Source: DATBAK01 sp036787815 (GTDB lineage: Bacteria > Actinomycetota > Acidimicrobiia > IMCC26256 > PALSA-610). From it: a DNA stretch of 18,964 bases. Shown here one piece after another: positions 7,753-14,838 of the stretch (its first letter is position 1; each line of letters begins with the position of its first letter). Location of the stretch: contig DAIQOP010000044.1 in assembly GCA_036787815.1 (NCBI GenBank), forward strand, positions 1-18,964, written 5' to 3'. Under the pieces are notes generated by a model. That model searched no databases. It had not been told where the DNA came from and was given only the letters and a program-made list of their open reading frames with translations. A program made the position numbers and the translations under genes.

Positions 7753-8910
7753 GTGACGATCCGAGGCCGTACCGCGGTGGTGGGCATCGGGCAGACGGCG
7801 TACGGCAAGGGGCTGCCCGACACGGAGCTGTCGCTCGCGTGCCAGGCGATCTCGATGGCCCTCGACGACGCGGGCATCGCGCCGTCCGACGTCGACGGTC
7901 TCGCGTCGTACACGATGGAGTTGAACCGCGAGGTCGACGTCGCCCGCAACGTGGGCCTCGGCGACATCACGTTCTTCACGCAGGTCGGCTACGGCGGCGG
8001 CGCCGGCTGCGGCACGGTCGGCCAAGCCGCGATGGCGATCGCGACCGGCCAGTGCGAGGTCGCGGTCGCGTGGCGGGCCCGTAAGCGCGCCGACCCGTCG
8101 AGCCGGCCGTGGGCGCAGGCCGACGCCCGGCTCGTCGACAGCCAGCAGTGGAGCCGGCCCTGGGGGATGATCCGCCCGGTCGACGAGATCGCGATGCTCA
8201 CCCGCCGGTACATGCACGAGTTCGGCGCGACGCGCGATCACCTCGCGAACGTCGCGATCGCCTTCCGCAAGCACGCCGCGCGGAACCCCGTCGCGATGAT
8301 GGGCCACAAACCGATGACGCGCGAGTCGTACATGAACGAGCCGTGGATCTCGGAGCCGCTCTGCCGCCCCGACAACTGCCTCGAGACCGACGGCGCGCTC
8401 GCGGTGGTGCTCACGTCGGCCGAGCGGGCGCGCGACCTGAAGACCACGCCCGCGTTCATCCACTCGTTCGCACAAGGGCTGCCGCCGCAACACCAGACCA
8501 TGACCAACTTCTTCTGCGACGATCCACTCCGCGGCCCCGCGTGGAGCGCGGCGCGGCGCCTCTACGCGAACGCCGACGTCGGCCCGGCCGACGTGAAGGT
8601 CGCGCAGCTCTACGACGCGTTCAGCCCGTTGATCCCGCTCTCGCTCGAGGGCTACGGCTTCTGCGGGCGCGGCGAGGGCGCGGCGTTCACCGACGACGGC
8701 GCGCTCGAGTGGCCGAACGGCCGGCTCCCCACCAACACGTCGGGCGGCGGCATGTCGGAGGCGTACGTGCACGGCTTCAACCTCGTGCTCGAAGGTGTCC
8801 GCCAGATCCGCGGCACCTCGACGTGCCAGGTCGAAGGCGCCGACGTGTCGCTCGTCACGAGCGGCGAAGGCGTCCCCACCAGCGCCATCCTCTTCACGGG
8901 AGAGCCGTGA
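7753..8910 (+). CDS. SCP2-type thiolase-like (lipid-transfer) protein
   Basis: A 385-residue thiolase-superfamily protein opening with TAVVGIGQTAYGKG. Marks of the SCP2/lipid-transfer branch are GYGGGAGCGTVGQAAMAIATGQ (around 79-100, shown here in outline), YDAFSPL, GYGFCGRGEG and NTSGGGMSEAYVHGF near the C-terminus. By my alignment the nucleophilic cysteine of true thiolases falls on a glycine about three residues before C86, and the GHP motif is replaced by VHGF. These features suit Ltp-type proteins, some of which (Ltp2 with a DUF35 partner) catalyse retro-aldol cleavage of a steroid side chain. The start is GTG 7753. The stop overlaps the start of the DUF35 gene by four bases, as expected for obligate subunits. 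The true reaction (thiolysis, retro-aldol or transfer) is undecided. Confidence 0.88.
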   Translation: MTIRGRTAVVGIGQTAYGKGLPDTELSLACQAISMALDDAGIAPSDVDGLASYTMELNREVDVARNVGLGDITFFTQVGYGGGAGCGTVGQAAMAIATGQCEVAVAWRARKRADPSSRPWAQADARLVDSQQWSRPWGMIRPVDEIAMLTRRYMHEFGATRDHLANVAIAFRKHAARNPVAMMGHKPMTRESYMNEPWISEPLCRPDNCLETDGALAVVLTSAERARDLKTTPAFIHSFAQGLPPQHQTMTNFFCDDPLRGPAWSAARRLYANADVGPADVKVAQLYDAFSPLIPLSLEGYGFCGRGEGAAFTDDGALEWPNGRLPTNTSGGGMSEAYVHGFNLVLEGVRQIRGTSTCQVEGADVSLVTSGEGVPTSAILFTGEP

Positions 8911-9347
8911 GTATCCAGAGCGGCTTCCTCCTCCCCGATCTGTCGGAGCCCACGGCGGCCGGGTTCTGGGCCGGCACCGCGCGCGGCGAGCTGTTGGTGC
9001 AGGCGTGCGGTGCGTGCGGTGCGTGGCGGATGCCACCGCGCCCGATGTGCCCCGTGTGCCGCTCCACCGAGGTGCGGTGGGAACCGACCTCGGGCCGGGG
9101 CACGATCTGGTCGTTCATCGTGCCGCATCCCCCGCTGCTGCCCGCGTACTCGGCGCTCGCGCCGTACAACGTGATCGTCGTGGCGCTCGAAGAGCGTCCC
9201 GAGATCCGCTTCGTGGGCAACCTGCTCGCGTCGGCCACCGGCGCGATCAACGAGATCGACCCTGCGACGATCCGTATCGGCGAACCGGTACGCGTCGTCT
9301 ACCAGCAAGTGGAAGACGTGTCGCTCCCGCGGTGGGTGCGCGCCTAG
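8907..9347 (+). CDS. DUF35 / OB-fold protein with zinc ribbon, partner of the thiolase-like protein
   Basis: A 146-residue protein. After an N-terminal helix region (PTAAGFWAGTARGELL), a rubredoxin-like zinc ribbon has C34-x2-C37 and C48-x2-C51 (ACGACGAWRMPPRPMCPVC), followed by an OB-fold (GRGTIWSFIVPH, NVIVVALEE, GEPVRVVY). Both domain order and length are typical. The GTG start at 8907 overlaps the thiolase-like stop in a GTGA, so translation is coupled. Partners of this kind form stable complexes with SCP2-thiolase-like subunits (for example the DUF35 part of ChsH2 with Ltp2), helping assembly and CoA-ester binding. It closes the synthetase operon: the next gene follows after a 59-base gap with its own possible -10 box. 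Confidence 0.92.
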   Translation: MSIQSGFLLPDLSEPTAAGFWAGTARGELLVQACGACGAWRMPPRPMCPVCRSTEVRWEPTSGRGTIWSFIVPHPPLLPAYSALAPYNVIVVALEERPEIRFVGNLLASATGAINEIDPATIRIGEPVRVVYQQVEDVSLPRWVRA

Positions 9348-9406
9348 GACCGTCTGCTGCCGGCTGCTAGCTTGCGCGCCGCGGTGCGAAAACGGGGGGT
9401 TTCGAG

Positions 9407-10027
9407 ATGCAGCTGAAGGTCGTTGGTGCCGGCGTCGGCCGTACCGGCACGCATTCACTGAAGGTCGCGCTGGAGCAGTTGCTCGGCGGACCGTGCCACC
9501 ACATGGTCGAGATCCTCGGCGATCCGGTACAGATTCCGGTCTGGACGGACGCGATCGAGGGCCACCCCGTCGACTGGTCGGCGTTGCTCTCGGGCTACCG
9601 CTCGATCGTCGACTGGCCGGGAGGCGCGTTCTGGCGCGAGATCGCGGCCGCGAATCCCGATGCCCTGATCCTGCTGTCGGTGCGGGATCCGGAGTCGTGG
9701 TACTGCAGCGCGACGAACACGATCTTCCTCATGTTCGACAACACGCCGCCCGAGCTTCAGCCCTGGATGAGCTCGGTGCGCAAGCTGCTCCGCGACCGCT
9801 TCAGCGACCGGTTCGACGACCAAACCGCGATGATCGACGCCTTCGAGCGCCACAACGCGGCGGTACGAGCAGAGGTGCCCGCGAGCCGGTTGCTCGAATG
9901 GACGGCCGGGGACGGCTGGGATCCGATCTGCGAACGGCTCGGCCTCGCCGTTCCCGACGAGGCGTTCCCGGTGACGAACACGACCGACGACTTCCGCGCG
10001 ATGGCCGGGATCCCGCCGCTCGCCTGA
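9407..10027 (+). CDS. Sulfotransferase-like family protein
   Basis: A 206-residue protein beginning with a PAPS-type phosphate loop, VVGAGVGRTGTHSLKVALEQL (key part GVGRTGTHSL, 9-18), followed by PCHHMVEI, VDWPGGAFW (68-76) and LILLSVRDPESWY (88-99). These are the marks of the short sulfotransferase family PF17784, often misnamed NAD-dependent epimerase. Family chemistry would be sulfate transfer from PAPS to an acceptor hydroxyl; activity has rarely been shown for these short members, so function remains open. A GGGGGG run at about 9393-9398 serves as ribosome binding site. TAGCTT at 9368-9373 is a possible -10 box, suggesting separate transcription from the operon upstream. It converges on the 45-residue gene that follows. 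Confidence 0.85.
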   Translation: MQLKVVGAGVGRTGTHSLKVALEQLLGGPCHHMVEILGDPVQIPVWTDAIEGHPVDWSALLSGYRSIVDWPGGAFWREIAAANPDALILLSVRDPESWYCSATNTIFLMFDNTPPELQPWMSSVRKLLRDRFSDRFDDQTAMIDAFERHNAAVRAEVPASRLLEWTAGDGWDPICERLGLAVPDEAFPVTNTTDDFRAMAGIPPLA

Positions 10028-10059
10028 CGCCGGCTTCACGCCGACGTGGCATCAACCGC

Positions 10060-10197
10060 TCAGGCGGCCTTCTTCGCGGCGCGCGCGTCGAGGGCCTGCT
10101 TCACCGTGCCCACCTTCGCCGGGCGGTCGCCGGAACGCAGCTCGACGAGGCGCTGCTCCCAGACCAATTGGGTTGCGAGCCAATTCATCGCGGTCAT
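10060..10197 (-). CDS. Small 45-residue protein of unknown function
   Basis: On the minus strand ATG 10197-10195 opens a 45-codon frame ending at TGA 10062-10060. A near-ideal ribosome binding site, GAGGAGG (10203-10209), lies five bases upstream. Codon third positions are mostly G or C, as in the neighbours. The peptide begins MTAMNWLATQLVWEQRLVEL, continues with RSGDRPAKVG, and ends in an Ala/Lys-rich helix (ALDARAAKKAA). It is soluble, amphipathic and highly charged. A second in-frame ATG (10188) is less well placed. I do not recognise a family. A promoter-like sequence with 19-base spacing lies about 65 bases upstream, in the region shared with the divergent MerR gene, so it may be that regulator's target. 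Confidence 0.65.
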   Translation of the reverse strand: MTAMNWLATQLVWEQRLVELRSGDRPAKVGTVKQALDARAAKKAA

Positions 10198-10262
10198 CGC
10201 CGCCTCCTCGGTGCTACCTTCGACGTGAGCCCCTGCTCCTTCACTTTCGGCTCTGTGAGTCG

Positions 10263-10293
10263 ATCATAAAGGACCACGTTCTCCGAATGTCAC
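10263..10293 (-). promoter_or_regulatory. Leftward promoter with 19-base spacer (MerR-type geometry)
   Basis: On the minus strand, GTGACA (10293-10288; five of six to TTGACA) and TATGAT (10268-10263; five of six to TATAAT) are separated by 19 bases. Transcription would start near 10256 and give a leader of about 60 bases before the 45-residue gene. A spacer of 19-20 bases is the known signature of promoters activated by MerR-family proteins through DNA untwisting. The -35 box lies inside the left arm of the inverted repeat. Confidence 0.5.
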
Positions 10294-10312
10294 AACACTA
10301 GCAGTTGTGACA
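10288..10312. promoter_or_regulatory. Perfect 9-bp inverted repeat, probable operator
   Basis: TGTCACAAC (10288-10296) and GTTGTGACA (10304-10312) are exact inverted copies around a seven-base centre. They lie between the MerR gene and the divergent 45-residue gene, overlapping the leftward -35 box. No U-run follows, so an operator is likelier than a terminator. An eight-base direct repeat CTGTGAGT occurs on each side of this region (10253-10260 and 10313-10320), 60 bases apart. Confidence 0.6.
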
Positions 10313-10378
10313 CTGTGAGTAAACACTCCCAGCATGGGGGGTGTCAAGATCTGCCGAGGGAATCCCGGGGGGAACCGG

Positions 10379-11092
10379 ATGGCCGACGACGGCTGGCGCA
10401 TCGACGATCTGGCCCGTGAGGCCGGGATCACCGTCGACACGATCCGCTATTACGCCCGGGAGGGCCTCATGCCGGCGCCCACCCCGGCCGGGCGCCACCG
10501 CCTCTACGGGAGCCGGCACCTCGACCGGCTGCGCCGGATCCGGGAGCTCCAGGAGCGTCGCTTCTCGCTCGCGGCGATCCGGGCCATCGTGGAGACCAAC
10601 CGACCGGGCATCGACGACCTCTTCTCCGGCTCGGGCCGCACCTACACGCTCGACGAGCTGATCGAGCGCTCCGGCGTCGCGCCCGAGCTGGTCGAACGGA
10701 TCCGGGCCGTCGACCTGCTCCCCGACCCCGTCGAGTTCGGCCGCGACGCGTACGACGAGACCGATCTCGTCCTGCTCGACGCGCTCGTCGAGCTCCAGCG
10801 CATCGGCATGCCCGCCGAGGTGCTCGTGGAGCTGGGCACGATCTACGTGCGCAACTTCCAGGTGCTCCAGCGTGAGGTGATCGACATGCTCGCCGGGCGC
10901 ACCCGTCCCGACTGGCAGCCCGAGCTGCTCGACGCCGTGCAGATCAAGCTGAGCGCGAGCGCGGGCAAGCTCATCCCCGCGATCGACCGCGTCCTCAACT
11001 ACGTGCACCAGCGCACGTTGCAGCGCTTCACCCTCGACGCCATCCGGCGCGCGCAGGACCACGGCGTCGAGGTCGACCTCGACCCGTCGTAG
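10379..11092 (+). CDS. MerR-family transcriptional regulator with two HTH-like segments
   Basis: A 237-residue regulator. Residues 6-75 are a clear MerR DNA-binding domain: WRIDDLAREAGITVDTIRYYAREGL, a basic wing (GRHRLYG) and a helix with LRRIRELQERRFSLAAIRAI. Residues 89-150 repeat the same pattern in weaker form (YTLDELIERSGVAPELVERIRAVDLL, then GRDAYDETDL, then a helix VLLDALVELQRIGMPAEVLVEL), suggesting an internal duplication of the HTH. The remaining roughly 85 residues are helical, with no cysteine cluster, so it is not a metal sensor; a ligand such as an acyl-CoA is possible. I place the start at ATG 10379 because of a strong G-rich ribosome binding site just upstream; ATG 10334 would add 15 uncharacteristic residues. 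It probably autoregulates through the inverted repeat at 10288-10312. Confidence 0.88.
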   Translation: MADDGWRIDDLAREAGITVDTIRYYAREGLMPAPTPAGRHRLYGSRHLDRLRRIRELQERRFSLAAIRAIVETNRPGIDDLFSGSGRTYTLDELIERSGVAPELVERIRAVDLLPDPVEFGRDAYDETDLVLLDALVELQRIGMPAEVLVELGTIYVRNFQVLQREVIDMLAGRTRPDWQPELLDAVQIKLSASAGKLIPAIDRVLNYVHQRTLQRFTLDAIRRAQDHGVEVDLDPS

Positions 11093-11128
11093 GCCGCGTC
11101 CCTCCACATCCAACCGAGACCGAACGCG

Positions 11129-12289
11129 CTACAGGCCCCAGATCCGCTGTGCGTTCCCACCGACGATCCTGGCCTTCTCGTCGGCCGGGATCGCGCCCAT
11201 CGTCTCTTCGATCACCTTGCGCGAGTAGGGCCAGTCGTTGCCGTGGTGCGGGTAGTCGGAGGACCACATCATGTTGTCGACGCCGACCCGGTGCCGCAGG
11301 TCGATGCCCGACCGGTCGGTGATGAACGTCGCCGCGTTGTTGCGGTACCAGTAGAACGACGGCGGTTCCTGGATCGGCAGCTGACCCCACGACCGGTTGC
11401 GCCAGTAGCGGTCGTCGAGGCACTCGATGAAGTGCGGCAACCAGCCGACACCCGTCTCGATCCAGCAAACCTGGAGCTCGGGGAACCGGTCGAACACACC
11501 GGTGAACAGCATCGACGTGATGTTGCCCGCGGCCATCGAGAACACGTGGCTCATGCCGCCGATCGCCTTGGCGCGGGTCGCTTCGCTGCGCATGTCGTAG
11601 AGCGCGTTGCCCGACTTCGCGGCCGCCTTGCGACCCGACGCGCGCTGCGCCCGGGAGATGATGTTGATGTGGATCGACACGGGCATGCCCTCGTCGACCG
11701 CCGCGGCCCAGAACGCGTCGTCGTCGCGCGACAGGCTCCCGCTCCCGGCCGGCCAGTTCGAGATGAGCACGCCCTTCGCGCCGCGCGCCTTGGCCTTGCG
11801 CAGCGAGTCCACCGCGACGTCGATCCCCAGCGACGGGATCTGCGCGAGTCCGACGAGCCGGTTCGGGTCGGCAGCGCAGAACTCCTCGAACAGGAAGTTG
11901 TTGTAGGCCTCGACGCCCGCGAGCACGAAGTCGTCGTCGTCGTCGCCCAGGAAGTGGCTCATCGTGCGCTGCGGGGGGAACAGGATCTCCGCGTCAACGC
12001 CGTCGATGTCCATGTCCTTGAGCCGCTCGGCGCCGTTGTAGCAACCGGTGCGGGCCTCGTCGTAGGTGACGCCGAACCAGCGGAACTTGTCGAAGGGCAT
12101 CCCCGGCGTCGACACGAGCCCGATCGGGTCGGGGTCGCCGCCGACGGCGGTGAGCCACGCGTCCCCGCCGTCCATGTCCTTCACGAGGCGGGGCGCCTTC
12201 TCCTGCCACTTCGACCCGAGCCAGTTGGTCCAGATGTCGGGTGGCTCGAGGATGTGGCAGTCGGCGTCGACGATCCGAAGGTGCGACAT
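11129..12289 (-). CDS. Amidohydrolase family 2 (ACMSD-like TIM-barrel) metal-dependent hydrolase/decarboxylase
   Basis: A 386-residue protein of the amidohydrolase-2 family. Likely metal or active-site positions are D10-x-H12 in VDADCHILEPPDIW, H207 in VSIHIN, E278 in WIETGVGWLPH, and D345 in SSDYPHHGNDW. The first motif is DxH rather than HxH, as is common in the branch with DADxHxxEP. Members hydrolyse or decarboxylate ring-cleavage and aromatic acids; in actinobacteria they often accompany aromatic or steroid catabolic genes. The start is ATG 12289, with AGAGAGG about nine bases upstream; an open frame extends to 12403 but lacks family features. It converges on the MerR gene with a 36-base gap and diverges from the CoA-transferase, sharing a compact regulatory region with it. 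Substrate unknown. Confidence 0.9.
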   Translation of the reverse strand: MSHLRIVDADCHILEPPDIWTNWLGSKWQEKAPRLVKDMDGGDAWLTAVGGDPDPIGLVSTPGMPFDKFRWFGVTYDEARTGCYNGAERLKDMDIDGVDAEILFPPQRTMSHFLGDDDDDFVLAGVEAYNNFLFEEFCAADPNRLVGLAQIPSLGIDVAVDSLRKAKARGAKGVLISNWPAGSGSLSRDDDAFWAAAVDEGMPVSIHINIISRAQRASGRKAAAKSGNALYDMRSEATRAKAIGGMSHVFSMAAGNITSMLFTGVFDRFPELQVCWIETGVGWLPHFIECLDDRYWRNRSWGQLPIQEPPSFYWYRNNAATFITDRSGIDLRHRVGVDNMMWSSDYPHHGNDWPYSRKVIEETMGAIPADEKARIVGGNAQRIWGL

Positions 12290-12363
12290 TGCGCCTGGCC
12301 TCTCTTCCGGAGACGGGTAGACGGCTGCAACGGCGGCGGCCCGCCGTTCGCGCCCGATGGCCG

Positions 12364-12390
12364 ATTCTAGACTGACACTCACGTCATATT
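12364..12390. promoter_or_regulatory. Divergent promoter/operator with TGAC-N6-GTCATATT element
   Basis: Between the amidohydrolase and CoA-transferase genes, TGACACTCACGTCATATT lies at 12373-12390, with inverted TGAC/GTCA ends. CATATT (12385-12390) could be the rightward -10 box, starting transcription near 12397. On the other strand TAGAAT (12369-12364) is a good leftward -10, which places the dyad in the spacer of that promoter. Thirteen of 18 bases match the element at 4567-4584. Confidence 0.5.
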
Positions 12391-12432
12391 CATGGGCGCG
12401 CACTCCAGGCGGCGCCGGACACGGGGGAACGC

Positions 12433-14760
12433 ATGCCCGAGGCGCTGCTCGCGGGGCTCGAAGTGGTGGAGTGCGGGCTCGAACCGGTCGCCCGCGCGGG
12501 CCGCGTGCTCGCCGATCTCGGTGCCGACGTCCGCCGGTTGACCGGACCCGGCGGCGACCCGCTGGCGGCGCGACCCTCGGCCGCGCTGGCGTGGAACGCG
12601 GGCAAGACGATCGTCACGGTCGACGACGGCGCGGCGGTGGCCGCCGCACTCGCGGGCGCGCACGTCGTGCTCGTCGAGCCCGGCGCCGCCGGCGTGCCGC
12701 TCCCCCGCCGCGACGACGCGGGCGAGTGCGTCTGGGTCGCCGTCACACCGTTCGGCGCGACGGGCGAGCGTTCGACATGGAGGGCGAGCGACCTCGGCGT
12801 GATCGCCGCGAGCGGCAACATGTACTGCACCGGCGACCCCGATCGCGCGCCGGTGCGCGCGGCCGAACCTACGGCGTACGCGCACGCCGGCGCGGAGATC
12901 GCGTTCGCGGCGCTGAGCGCCCTCGCTTCCGGACGACCGCAAGACGTCGACGTGTCGATGCAGGAGGTCGTGTTCGTCGCGAACATGACGACACCGGCGG
13001 CGTTCCCGCGCACCGGGTTCCGCGGCTCGCGCCGGGGCGCGAACATCGGCCGCACCCGCGAGATCTGGCCGACGCTCGACGGCTTCGTCTCCTACGGCCT
13101 GCGCGGCGGCAAGGCACGGGTTCCCTCCCTGCAAACGTTGACCCGATTGATCGATGCCGACGGCCTCGGCACACCCGCGCTCAACGATCGCGACTGGTCG
13201 GAGTTCAGCCCCGCGACCGCGACCGACGAAGAGCTCGCGGCGATCGAGGAACCCGTCGCCGCGTACTTCGCCCGGCACACGATGCGCGAGCTCTACGAGA
13301 TCGCGTGCGAGACGAACCTCATGCTCGCGCCCGCGAACTCACCCCCCGAGGTGTACGCGAGCGAGCAGCTGGCGTCGCGCGGGTTCTTCGGGCCCGTCGG
13401 CGAGATCGCGCGGTTCCCCCGCTCGTTCGTGGTGGTGCGCAGCGCCGACGGCGAAGCGTCGCCGGCGCGGCCGTCGGGGCCCGCACGCGTCGGATCGGTC
13501 GCGCCCGCCGCGCCCCCGGCGCGCGCGACCGGCGGCACCGACTCCGGCACGGGCGCGTGGGACGGCGTGCGCATCCTCGAGTTCGGATCGGGAGCCGCGG
13601 GCCCGATCGCAACGCGGTACTTCGCCGAGCACGGTGCGACGGTGCTCCGCGTGGAGTCCAAGACGCGGCCCGACTTCCTGCGCGTGTATGCGCTCGGGCC
13701 GAAGAACCCGCACGGGCTCGAGGGCGCGACGATGTACGACGGGCTCAACGTCGGCAAGCGCAACGTCACCTTCAACCTCAAACACCCCGAGGCCGTCGCG
13801 CTCGTCACCCGCCTGGTCACCGAGTGGGCCGACGCCGTCGCCGAGAACTTCGCGCCGCGGGCCATGAAGGGCTTCGGGCTCGACTACGACGCGCTGGCCG
13901 CGATCAAGCCCGACCTCGTGATGGTGAGCGCGTGCCTCAACGGCCAGACCGGCCCACACAAGGACTACCCCGGATTCGGCGGCCAGGGTTCGGCGCTGTC
14001 GGGCTGGAACTGGCTCACCGGCTGGCCCGATCGCGAACCGGTCGGCCCGCACGGCACGATCACCGACTCCCTCGCGCCGCGCTACGTCGCGAGCGCGCTC
14101 GCCGCCGGCCTGCTCTATCGGCGGCGCACCGGTCGCGGCGTGTACCTCGACGTCTCGCAGGTCGAGAGCGCGCTGTGGAGCCTGTCGCCGTGGCTCCTCG
14201 ACTTCGAGCTCGACGGCGTAGTGGGCATGCGGGCCGGCAACCGATCGCGAGACGCCGTGCCTCACGGCGCGTTCCCGTGCGCCGACGAAGACGGCGTCGG
14301 CGACCGGTGGGTCGCCATCGCAACCTGGTCGGACGCCGAATGGGAACGCCTCGCCGCGCTGATCGGCATCACCGACCCGACGCTCGCGACCCTCGACGCT
14401 CGCCGCGCGCGCGTCGACGAGGTGGAGGCCGCGGTCGCGGGCTTCACCCGCTCGCGCACGCGCCTCGATGTGGCCGAGACGCTGCAGGCACTCGGGATCG
14501 AGGCCGTGCCCGTCAACGACTTCGGCGACGTGCACTCCGACCCGCAGGTCGTGGCACGCGAGCACTTCGTCCCCCTCGAGCACCCGTTCATGGGGCCCGG
14601 GCTCTACGAGCGCAACGGGTTCCGCCTCTCCGATGCGCCCGGCGGGTACACGCGGTCGGGCCCGACGCTCGGCCAGGACAACGACTGGGTCCTGCACGAT
14701 CTCCTCGGCCTCACCGCCGACGAGGTGGCCGCGCTCCGCGAAGCCGGCGCCGTCGAATGA
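12433..14760 (+). CDS. Two-domain class III (CaiB/BaiF) CoA-transferase, N-terminal domain probably inactive
   Basis: A 775-residue protein made of two CaiB/BaiF CoA-transferase domains, roughly 5-345 and 375-775, joined by an Ala/Pro-rich linker (PARPSGPARV, APAAPPARATGG). Class III enzymes use an aspartate to form an enzyme-acyl anhydride and then move CoA between acids. The second domain has it at D545 in HGTITDSLAPRYVASAL, with GDRWVAIA and VPVNDFGDVHSDPQV also typical. In the first domain the equivalent place reads EPTAYAHAGAEIAF, with Y149, so catalysis there is unlikely and it may act as a pseudo-subunit. The normal enzyme is an interlaced homodimer of about 400-residue chains, so this fusion would give a built-in heterodimer. 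The start is ATG 12433 behind GGGGGA. It probably activates a carboxylic acid in the local catabolic pathway. Confidence 0.92.
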   Translation: MPEALLAGLEVVECGLEPVARAGRVLADLGADVRRLTGPGGDPLAARPSAALAWNAGKTIVTVDDGAAVAAALAGAHVVLVEPGAAGVPLPRRDDAGECVWVAVTPFGATGERSTWRASDLGVIAASGNMYCTGDPDRAPVRAAEPTAYAHAGAEIAFAALSALASGRPQDVDVSMQEVVFVANMTTPAAFPRTGFRGSRRGANIGRTREIWPTLDGFVSYGLRGGKARVPSLQTLTRLIDADGLGTPALNDRDWSEFSPATATDEELAAIEEPVAAYFARHTMRELYEIACETNLMLAPANSPPEVYASEQLASRGFFGPVGEIARFPRSFVVVRSADGEASPARPSGPARVGSVAPAAPPARATGGTDSGTGAWDGVRILEFGSGAAGPIATRYFAEHGATVLRVESKTRPDFLRVYALGPKNPHGLEGATMYDGLNVGKRNVTFNLKHPEAVALVTRLVTEWADAVAENFAPRAMKGFGLDYDALAAIKPDLVMVSACLNGQTGPHKDYPGFGGQGSALSGWNWLTGWPDREPVGPHGTITDSLAPRYVASALAAGLLYRRRTGRGVYLDVSQVESALWSLSPWLLDFELDGVVGMRAGNRSRDAVPHGAFPCADEDGVGDRWVAIATWSDAEWERLAALIGITDPTLATLDARRARVDEVEAAVAGFTRSRTRLDVAETLQALGIEAVPVNDFGDVHSDPQVVAREHFVPLEHPFMGPGLYERNGFRLSDAPGGYTRSGPTLGQDNDWVLHDLLGLTADEVAALREAGAVE

Positions 14761-14838
14761 GCTACCGAGCGGCCATCGACGCCCGACCGACCGTCTGCGA
14801 CACTCTGGGCGCGGTGGCTGATTCGTGGGAGGCACCGA

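Noticed and set aside
6658..9036. Long 792-codon minus-strand open frame across the crotonase and thiolase-like genes
   Set aside because: It is Arg/Ala/Asp-rich without motifs, and the opposite strand encodes well-conserved proteins.
10046..10228. 60-codon plus-strand frame between the sulfotransferase-like and MerR genes
   Set aside because: It has no ribosome binding site and is the shadow of the better-supported 45-residue gene on the minus strand.
10334..10378. Earlier ATG for the MerR gene
   Set aside because: The added 15 residues are not MerR-like, and the strong G-rich ribosome binding site lies just before ATG 10379.
11093..11128. Possible bidirectional terminator between the MerR and amidohydrolase genes
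   Set aside because: I see no stable hairpin or T-run in the 36-base gap.
12290..12403. N-terminal extension of the amidohydrolase to 12403
   Set aside because: The extra 38 residues lack family similarity and would cover the divergent promoter; ATG 12289 has a ribosome binding site and the conserved VDADCH start.
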